A program made the position numbers and the translations under genes. The notes below the pieces were generated by a model. That model ran no database searches. It saw nothing but the letters and a program-made list of their open reading frames with translations, and was not told the DNA's origin. A DNA stretch of 64,000 nt from Ryuthela nishihirai. Taxonomy: Eukaryota > Arthropoda > Arachnida > Araneae > Heptathelidae. The stretch is taken from assembly GCA_038380435.1 (NCBI GenBank), contig JAWZYU010000004.1, forward strand, positions 20,186,001-20,250,000. The letters are read 5' to 3'. Positions 56,381-64,000 of this stretch are shown here, one piece after another (within the stretch, counting starts at the first letter, position 1; each line of letters begins with the position of its first letter).

Positions 56381-57033
56381 ATGAAAGATCTTAAGCAATT
56401 ACACAGTATTATAGATGAAATTTTGAAATCGCGAGATACTACAAAATCGAAAACTGAAGACACTATTTTGGGAGAGGAACGAGTTAAGGAAACCCTCGAA
56501 AAATTTCACAAGCCAGTGGTCGAACGGTTAAAACAATGTCTCGCAAACTGTGTGCCGCGAGAGATTTTCAAATTGACACTAGATATTCCAAAGATTTCAT
56601 TTTGACTTGACTTGTGTTATCGACGTGCTTTAATATCGAAGTGCTATCGACGTGTTTTAATAAAAATCTTTCAGATTTATCAACTGGGATCTTGTAAGTA
56701 TTTATCAAGCTTTTTCCAAATTTTGGTATTAATTTTTGATTATTTCAAGCCATAGAATGGACAAATATTTAAAACAAACACCGAGTTATGATTAATTATA
56801 TTTATTATATTTATTTTAAATAAAATGCATTTAACGAAACTTTTCCTCTTTTTCCGTAATTATCAAAAATTATTTTTTAGGTGTGCCGCGGAAAAAAAAA
56901 TTAGATTCAGTGTGCCGCAGAGTAAAAACGTTTGCGAGACACTGGGTTAAAAGGTCTGGAAACTGTGCGTGGAGAAACCATGAAAAACATACAAGATGTA
57001 GTGAAAACTTTAGAGCCAGAAGAGCCCACCTGA
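56381..57033 (+). pseudogene. Short Maverick gene split by a hAT MITE
   Basis: ATG 56381 starts a charged, probably helical protein (KDLKQLHSIIDEILKSRD). At 56533 it meets a 411-bp MITE. Downstream of the MITE and one copy of its target duplication the same frame resumes (ETMKNIQDVVKTLEP) and stops at TGA 57031-57033. Removing the MITE and one target copy keeps the frame open with no other break, giving roughly 80 codons. The stop overlaps the next gene's start region by one base spacing. Function unknown. Confidence 0.55.
56534..56944. mobile_element. hAT-type MITE inside a Maverick gene
   Basis: The ends CAATGTCTCGCAAAC and, inward from the right, CAGTGTCTCGCAAAC are inverted partners, followed on both sides by GTGTGCCGCG-like blocks. 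The 8-bp target duplication GGTTAAAA is perfect (56526-56533 and 56945-56952). The 411 bp have no coding capacity. Confidence 0.92.
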
Positions 57034-57034
57034 G

Positions 57035-57532
57035 ATGCCAGAAAAAAAGTTCGTTTATAATCCAGATTCCAACTTGCAAGATGACATATTAAACCAATGT
57101 AAACTAAAACGTCCGAGTGATATCTTACAGGCGAGAAACCCCATTCCTGAGCTGAAAGAAATGATTTACCAAACAATCGGGAATCTTCAGAAACTGGGGG
57201 TAATAAATAAGGTTACAGAAGCCGAACGCTATGGTAGAACTACTGAGAAATATCTAATTATCGATAATCACATTGAGGCACTTAGAAAATATTTAAAGTC
57301 GATTAAAATGATTCTCACTGTAACAGAAAATCAACAGTTTGGTTTTGGACTATACAAGAGTTTCGACGACATATGCGAAATATTATCAATCTTGGTTGCC
57401 AGTAAACGAGCTGGAAACACCAGTACAGAAGTATCAAATGAAATTGTCGACATTTTGGATATTTTGCTAAAAAACGATATTATTGACAAAAAGAAACATA
57501 AGATTATGTTCAATAACATCGGTATTGTTTAG
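57035..57532 (+). CDS. Maverick protein of unknown function, intact
   Basis: An uninterrupted 165-codon frame runs from ATG 57035, one base after the previous stop, to TAG 57530-57532. The protein is mostly helical in composition, with an N-terminal PEKKFVYNPDSNLQDDILNQ, a central REAL-like charged part and a C-terminal segment NEIVDILDILLKNDIIDKKK. No signal peptide, membrane helix, zinc site or catalytic motif is evident. It lies between the short helical gene and the polymerase, and is the only Maverick gene here without a break. It could be a structural or regulatory protein; I do not assign it. Confidence 0.6.
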   Translation: MPEKKFVYNPDSNLQDDILNQCKLKRPSDILQARNPIPELKEMIYQTIGNLQKLGVINKVTEAERYGRTTEKYLIIDNHIEALRKYLKSIKMILTVTENQQFGFGLYKSFDDICEILSILVASKRAGNTSTEVSNEIVDILDILLKNDIIDKKKHKIMFNNIGIV

Positions 57533-57668
57533 AAATTTATTCTTGGACACACACTATAGTCATGTCTATTTCAACTTCGGATTATGGAAAAAAATTCGAT
57601 GTTTTGCATTATCGGACCACGATTTTTCGACCATGATTTTTAGCTACTGTATAACTGCTAACTCAAAG

Positions 57669-59705
57669 ATGAGCGCAACTATTCAATGTACCAAATGTGG
57701 GGTATTTATTCGCAAATCCAATATGAACCGTCATATGAAAACTGCATGCACATCTCGCACATTTGAAAAATGTGAATTTTGCAATTCCACCTTTAACAGA
57801 AAAGACAATTACAATCATCATCTAAATCAATATCATGTAAATAAAAGCAGTGCTTTTCGGAAAACGTTTCGCACATATAAAATTGATAACATAAATGTCA
57901 GAGAAGACATGAAAAGTTTTCTGGAGAAAAATAACAATAAATGGAAATATATAATTAAGAATAAACTCAGTCAGCCTCTAAAAGTTAGATTCATATTACA
58001 AATAAAATTTTAAAAGCAAACGGATCCTGAAGGACAGAAAGAAATATGTGCACATTTTTCGACATGTAACGAAATAATCAGTTTGCCTACCTATCTCAAT
58101 GAATTACTAAAAAATGCTTATGAGAAAATTGATAACGACTTTGAAAATTTTATACAAAAGGGAAGTGGATGGGTGTTTAACAAAATACTTTCTATGGAAA
58201 TTCAAATGTCTCAGTATAATGCAGTTGGAGCATCTGCTTTCGTAAATTTACCAGAACATTTGAAATCTACAAAAGGAATAGTGAATGTTAAAAAGTACGA
58301 CAACAAATGTTTCTTGTGGTCAATATTATCAGCTCTACATCCTGCTAAAGAAATCTGCAACGTGTGGAAAAATATAAAATATTTGAAAACGTCTTAGACA
58401 CATCTTCATTGACTTATCCAGTAACCCTCGATCAAATCCCGAAGTTCGAGGTTTTAAATAATATTTCTATAAATGTTTTCATTTCTAAGAAAGATGGTTT
58501 GCGTACGTTATATATTTCACAGAAGAACCCATACAACTTTTACTTTTAAAAGATGGCAATAATTCTCACTATTGTTGGATTAAAAATATTAGTAGGGTTA
58601 CAGCATACCTTTCAAGACGTGATGGCAAATCCTATCCCTGCCCATACAGTCTCCATAATTTCACTCGCGACGATTTATTAAAGAATCACGTAGATATTTG
58701 CAAATCAAACAGTTTTCAAACTATCAAGTTTCCCGAAGCGAATATTAGGAAATTCCATACGATTAAAAACGGTTTGAAGCACCCATATGTGATTTATGCA
58801 GACTTCGAATGCTTTTCGAAATGTAGAACAATTAGAATAATCCATGTAGGGTGCGAACTAAGTATTTAGTACCGTCAGGATTTGCATATATTATAGTTGG
58901 ACCGGAAGGTAAACTGATCAAAACCAGAACGTACAGAGGAAAAAATGTAACAGAACAATTTTTGAATGAAATGATCGAAGCCGAAACTTTGATCAATGAT
59001 TTGAAGAAAAGAAATGTTAAGATGACTGATTTTGATTGGAAATTTTTACTGGAGCAAAAAATTGCAATATCTGTGGGAAAATTCTAGGAACTGATAGAGT
59101 AAGGGACCATGATTACTTAACTGGAAAATACAGAGGTGCTGTTCACAACAAATGTAATCTTCAATACAAATTCTCACTTGAAATACCAGTGTTGTTTCAT
59201 AAACTCAAAGGAATTGATGGTCACTTTATAGTAAAAGATTTGTGGAAATTTAAACATAAGAAGAAACTTTCTTGCATTCCACAAACTACAGAAAAATACA
59301 TATGCATTAAATTCGGTCAAATTAATTTTATTGATTCATTCATGTTCCTCAGCTCTTCACTGGATTCACTGTCGAAAAACGTGGAAAATTATATATAATC
59401 CGTGGAAAATTATATATAATCCTATAATTATAATACATCCTAAGTCAATACTGCAGACAACATAATCTGAATGACTCACAGAAAGAACTTTTGAAAAGCA
59501 AAGGAAGTTTTCCATATGAGTACTTGCAACAGAGTGCTCAGTTTTTGCAAACTTCCATCCAAAGAGATTTTGGCAAACTTCCAACCAAAGAGAATTTGCA
59601 AAACAACGAACAATACGAAAGAGCTCAAATTATGTGGAAAGCCTTTTCTATTGCGACCTTCGGGGAATATCACGATCTGTACATGATCACTGATCCGAGT
59701 GGTTA
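57669..59705 (+). pseudogene. Maverick protein-primed DNA polymerase B, N-terminal and exonuclease part
   Basis: ATG 57669 opens with two C2H2-like zinc fingers (CTKCGVFIRKSNMNRHMKTAC and CEFCNSTFNRKDNYNHH). After frame breaks near 58010, 58370, 58550 and 58830 come a CPYSLHNF zinc-like unit, the 3'-5' exonuclease motif YADFECF near 58798-58818, then CNICGK with RDHDYLTGKYRGAVHN and IDSFMFLSSSLDSL. These are the usual order in Polinton polymerases. At 59398 a duplicated GTGGAAAATTATATATAATC causes a stop. Family members replicate linear genomes using a terminal protein primer. This copy is disabled. Confidence 0.82.
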
Positions 59706-59910
59706 GCACGCTTGGCTACTGATCTAAGGGACCTGGGTTCGAGCCCCGGAATTAGGCATGGATGTGTGTGTCGTTTTTCTGCTGAGGTCCTGCCATCCTC
59801 TCAGATCTCCTACTGTGGCATATAAACTGACAGGCTCCTGTCAGACCTCTGTGGCAAGCAGCTGCTTGAGGGGGTATTTATTTTTTTTTATTTATTTATT
59901 ACTGCTAGGA
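59706..59910 (+). mobile_element. Second-family SINE inserted in the polymerase gene
   Basis: CCGAGTGGTTAGCACGCTTG, GGGTTCGAGCCCCGG, body and TATTTATTTTTTTTTATTTATT tail are present. The first few head bases are missing. A short ACTG on each side may be the target duplication. Polymerase coding resumes directly after it. Confidence 0.9.
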
Positions 59911-61336
59911 AATATATTTGAAAACTACAGAAATTCCTGTATGAATAACTACCAACTCTATCCTTGTCATTATTTTAGCTCTCCTGGCTTATCCTATGCT
60001 GCCTGTTTAAAAATGAGAGAAATTGAGCTGGAACTTATAAAAGGTGATATGTATTTTTTCATAGAAAGAGCTCTGCGAGGAGGAATATCTTTAATGTCTA
60101 AGAGATTTGCACAGGCCAACAATCCTTTAGTAGATCCATATGAGAGAAGCAAACCACAAAACTATATCTTGTACTTTGATGCAAACAATTTTTATGGCTG
60201 GGCAATGTCTCAACCTCTTCCAACTGGTAATTTCAAATGGGTAAATGATATTGACTTGTTTAATATTCCAGACGACAGCAAAAAGGGTTATTTCTTCGAA
60301 GTTGATCTAGAATATCCGCCACATCTACATGATTTACACAATGATTTCGCCTTGGCTCCTGAAAAATTGAAACTCTGATAGTAATGTGTCATTCTTGATT
60401 CCAAATTTGTTCGACAAACAAAATTATGTCGTTCACTATAGGTTACTTAAACTCTATGTGGAACTGGGATTGAGGGTGAAATAGGTGCATAGAGTCTTGG
60501 AATTTGATCAAAAACCATGGCTGAAACCTTACATAGATTTTAATACAACAAAACGAATTAATGCCATAAATAATCTTGAAAAAGACTTTTTCAGACTGAT
60601 GAACAATGCTATGTATGGCAAATGTTTAGAAAATAAGAGAAAGAGAATAAAATGCCACATTGTGAATACTGAAGAAAAGCTTAAAAAATTAATTGCAAAT
60701 CCTAGGTACGTTTCTTGTGTTAAACTTGCAGAAAATTTCGTAATTCTCCACATGAAAAAGAAAAATATTTTATTAGACAAATCATATTACATTGGTGAAA
60801 CGATTTTGGAGTTGAGTAAATTACACATGTATAATTTCTTCTACAATTTTCTGAAACCAAAATTTAATGCAGAATTGTTATTTACTGATACTGATTCCTT
60901 CTGTGACGATATCCAGACAGATGACAAATACGAGAAATTTAACTCAGAGTACTTTGATCAAATAAAATGGTTCCAGGAAAATTCAAAGACGAATTAAAAG
61001 GTCTTCCAATCAAAGAGATTTTTGCGTTCCTTCCAAAATTGCATTCTGTAGATTCTCTAATTCCCAAAAAAGCAGTTAACGGAGTTACAAATGAATTTAG
61101 TCACGAAGATTATCGGGAATGTCTATTTGATGGAAAAATCGTATACACGCAACAAACGGAATTTCGAGCGGAACAACATGATATACACGTATACCAAATT
61201 AAAAAAAATTGCTTTATCCCAAGAATACACAAAACGACATATCAATGGAATTCAAACTTATGCTTTTGGAAATTATAGAATCTCAGATGTGTATGGTAAA
61301 GCAGGCGATACCATTTACAAAACTTTGAACTGAAAA
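59911..61336 (+). pseudogene. Maverick DNA polymerase B, palm and thumb part
   Basis: The catalytic motifs are present: YFDANNFYGWAMSQPLPTG (motif A region, about 60172-60227), NNAMYGK (motif B, about 60601-60621) and LLFTDTDSF (motif C, about 60876-60902). Frames break near 60375, where a stop follows KLKL. A deletion of about 40 bases after EYFD, near 60957, shifts the frame again, and there is a further shift near 61200. The last third lies in the right inverted terminus and is duplicated at 52386-52925. Motif C reads TDTDS where many relatives have GDTDS. Confidence 0.82.
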
Positions 61337-64000
61337 TAAATGTAAAAACAAGTACTAATGAAACATTTTGAAAACTGTACCAGTTTGTAATTCTTTAGGA
61401 ATGCTAATAATCAGGGTTTATTATCTCTCTCAATTGGAAGAGGAACCACAGGGATTCAAATTTAGGTGGCCTCGACTCAATTTCTGTGAAATCCTATGTT
61501 CTGAAACCTTTTGTAATAAAATTAAGGTAATAAACTGTTTAGAACAACTTTGTACAAGCGACAAAAGAATTAAATATCCGAGCAGTTTATCTAGCTAAAG
61601 TCAAATATATATATATCTTTTTTTTATCGGTCAACACTAATTATTTTTGTCAGATTAGAGAACTTGATAAATCATAACTATCCATGTTAAAACCAAGCTT
61701 CTAGCTCGATTAGAACAAAAGTTATTGTAACACAAAATCTAAAAGTATCGAACCTGCAAACCTTAAAATAAGGGGTCGAGACCGCTTCCAATACAAACAA
61801 AACCTATAGTATTTGCCGAATGGAACACAATGATATTAGTTTGAGTTCTGTAGCTCTATTAGAAGCAGAGTCATGAAGCCGCAAAGTTAAGAGGGGTTCG
61901 ACCCCACTTTGTCGGCTAGAAAACGGTTTCAGGCCGATTATTCTTTCGTCAGATTATAGAACTTGATAAACCCCATCTATTACAATTGAAACCAAGATCC
62001 TTACACAATTAGAATGGGCGTTATAATTCGACAAAATCTTAAAGTGTCGAACCCAGAAAACAAAAACTAAGAGGTCGAGACCGCTTCCAATACGTTAAAC
62101 GTATAGTGCTTCCTGAATGTAATCTAAAGACATTAGTTTGAGATGTGTGGCTTAATAGAAACAGAGTTATAAAGATGCAAATTTAAGAGGTTTCGACCCA
62201 GTTTCTAGGCTAGGAAACGGGTCCAACACCGTTTCCAGTTGAATTAACGAAATGAGTTCCAGTACTAGAACCTGATATTGATGAAAAACCGAAAATGTTT
62301 CTTAATCTTAAATGAGAATCATCAATGTGTGGTAGGCAAAAGGTTTGAACCCAGAAGACCTTAAGTAACAGGGTCGAGACCAATGCCCACATGTTCAAAG
62401 TGTACTACACCCAGAATGAAATCCAATAATATTAGTTTGAAATCTGTAGCTTGATTACAAGACAAGTTATGAGATCATAAATTTAAGAGGGTTCGACCCA
62501 TTTTCTCGGCTAGGTAATTGATTCGAACCCGATTCTGATCAGTTCAGAAAATAGTGTCTGCTTAGTATTATTGAACAACACCAGAATGAGCTCTGTAGCA
62601 TAATTAGATCAAAAGTTATTTCAACTTTTGTAAATTACAAAGAATTAACCTGTCGAACTGGCTTTTTACAATCGAATAATCCAGTGAAGTGTATGATAAC
62701 TCAAGAAACCACATCATTTTTATCTCTTTCACACACACCTCATTTTTCTGAAAATTATTTAAACAAATTAGTTTAAATCTCGTCTGCCTCAAAAAATTTT
62801 ATATAACCTTTTCTCACATGAAACACCTCGGTTTTTTTCTGATTTTCACAAATATTTTCAGAAAAAAAAACCCCACAACTAACACCGATTTACATGGCTT
62901 TTACAACCGAATAATCCATTGAGGTGTACGATAACTGAACAAAACACACCATTTTTTCCCAAATACACACCATTCTCATTTCAACCTAATTCATTTAAAC
63001 TAATTCACAAATTACTTCAAACCTCATCTTTAAAATAACAGCCAACAAATCTATCCACCCAGCCAGCGACTCTGTCCAGCCAACCAATAAATCTGTTCAC
63101 CCAACCACTCAACGAATCTGCCGAACCAGCAACTCTATCCATCTAAAACCAGCCACCCAACAAATCTGTCAAGCCCCCCACCGAATCTGTCACAAGACAA
63201 CCACTGACTCTGTCCACCCAGCCAGCCACCGAGTCTGTCAAACCAACACCCAGCTAAAGAATCTGCCCAGCCACCCACCGAGTCTGTCCAGACAACCAAT
63301 GACTCTGTCCACCCACCCAGCAGCGAATCTATTCATCCCCACCCACCAAATCGATCCAACCACCCAACCAGTGAAATTAGTTTAAACCTCATCTTTAAAA
63401 AAAGTCTTCCATAGGTTAACATGGGATTCCCTATACTTCAACATTGTGCCAGAACTGTCATTTATACTACTAATCTGCCAACGACTCTGCCCAAACAACC
63501 AATAACTCTCTCCACCCACCCAATGAATCTGCCCAACCAACGAGTCTGTCCAACCAAACCACCCACCCAACAAATCTCTCCAGCCACCCACCGAATCTGT
63601 CCACCCAGCCAGCCAGCAATTCTGTCCAACCAAACCAATCCGCCAGCGAATCTGTCCACACAACCAATGACTCTGTCCACCCAACCAGCCAGCGACTCTG
63701 TCCACCCAACCAGCCAGCGACTCTGTCCACCCAACCAGCCAGCGACTCTGTCCACCCAACCAGCCAGCGACTCTGTCCACCCAACCAGCCAGCGACTCTG
63801 TTCACCCAATCACCAAGTCGGTCCAACCAGCCAACCATTCTGTCCAACCATCCAGCGACTTTCTCCATCCAGCCAAATTAACAAAACACATCATTTTTCT
63901 TTATCTCTCACACACACTTCACTTCAACCTAATTCATTTAAACTAATTCACAAATTAGTTTAAACCTCATCTTTAAAAAACAACTTAAATTAGTTTTTCA
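60750..64000. repeat. Right terminal inverted repeat of the Maverick (incomplete)
   Basis: It mirrors the left terminus: polymerase 3' end, three subrepeats of about 300 bp (61650-62560), AT-rich part, minisatellites (63040-63370 and 63470-63870). The last bases, TTAGTTTTTCA, pair with TGAAAAACTAA at about 49945, so about 170 bases of terminus lie beyond the window. The array at 63040-63370 has no counterpart on the left, so the two termini are no longer identical. Confidence 0.85.
63470..63870. repeat. 25-bp minisatellite in the right terminus
   Basis: GACTCTGTCCACCCAACCAG followed by CCAGC repeats exactly five times at about 63670-63795, with looser variants around. The unit length leaves a remainder of one on division by three, so three minus-strand frames are open at once and give apparent Trp/Gly-rich proteins that are not genes. 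Confidence 0.9.

Larger units (their letters stand above)
49779..64000 (+). mobile_element. Maverick/Polinton element, decayed, right end outside the window
   Basis: Two long inverted termini (49779-52925 and about 60750 to beyond 64000) enclose integrase, packaging ATPase, a fibre-like protein, small genes and protein-primed DNA polymerase, the defining set of Maverick/Polinton elements. The left start AGTAGTAGCATAAATGACAG at 49779 is inferred because the same text recurs at 50419 before the mirrored part. Polintons usually begin with AG and make 6-bp target duplications, which cannot be checked because the right end is missing. Frameshifts, a hAT MITE and two SINEs inside, and the absence of full capsid and protease genes show an inactive copy. 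Confidence 0.85.

Overview
The window is AT-rich, intron-containing eukaryotic DNA, most likely from a chelicerate (spider-like) arthropod. The evidence is a natalisin/tachykinin-type neuropeptide gene split by long introns, abundant tRNA-derived SINEs, RTE-type LINEs, Tc1 and hAT DNA transposons, and a Maverick/Polinton. Arthropod origin is well supported by the peptide family. The spider assignment is inference from overall repeat character. No rRNA, functional tRNA gene or CRISPR array is present.

Host genes are few and lie on the minus strand. The main one runs from 29547 down to 20030. Three exons join in compatible phases into a predicted 266-residue secreted prohormone: exon 1 (29547-29404) carries the signal peptide, exon 2 (26700-26106) carries five amidated peptides, and a small exon 3 (20097-20030) carries the sixth. 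All six peptides end in FxxxR-amide, which fits the natalisin branch of the tachykinin superfamily. The two introns (2.7 and 6.0 kb) hold minisatellites and SINEs. A second minus-strand exon at 1954-1613 looks like the 3' end of another amidated neuropeptide precursor, ending in IPRN-Gly-Lys-Arg; its family is uncertain. A weaker candidate secreted-protein exon lies near 36300-35995.

The rest of 1-49.7 kb is mostly repeats. These comprise an almost full-length but broken RTE-like LINE (6440-10095), a second internal copy (45070-46309) and tail fragments; three Tc1-like elements (2645-3720, 10757-14089, 30730-32393), one split by a 1.93-kb hAT with a target duplication and one split by a SINE; about fifteen copies of a roughly 390-bp SINE with a tRNA-like head, several with clear target-site duplications; seven copies of a second, roughly 210-bp tRNA-Ser-like SINE; two hAT MITEs; one fully palindromic Tc1-type MITE; and minisatellites with units of about 20, 31, 37 and 45 bp.

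From about 49.78 kb to the end of the window lies a decayed Maverick/Polinton, cut by the window end. Its long inverted termini (over 3 kb) contain minisatellites and roughly 300-bp subrepeats, and they include the 3' end of the DNA polymerase gene. Inside, in order, are a chromodomain integrase remnant, an FtsK/HerA-type packaging ATPase with one frameshift, a repeat protein like a phage tail fibre, a short gene split by a hAT MITE, an intact 165-codon gene of unknown function, and a protein-primed family B DNA polymerase with frameshifts and a SINE insertion. I did not find full capsid or protease genes, so it appears to be an inactive, deleted copy.
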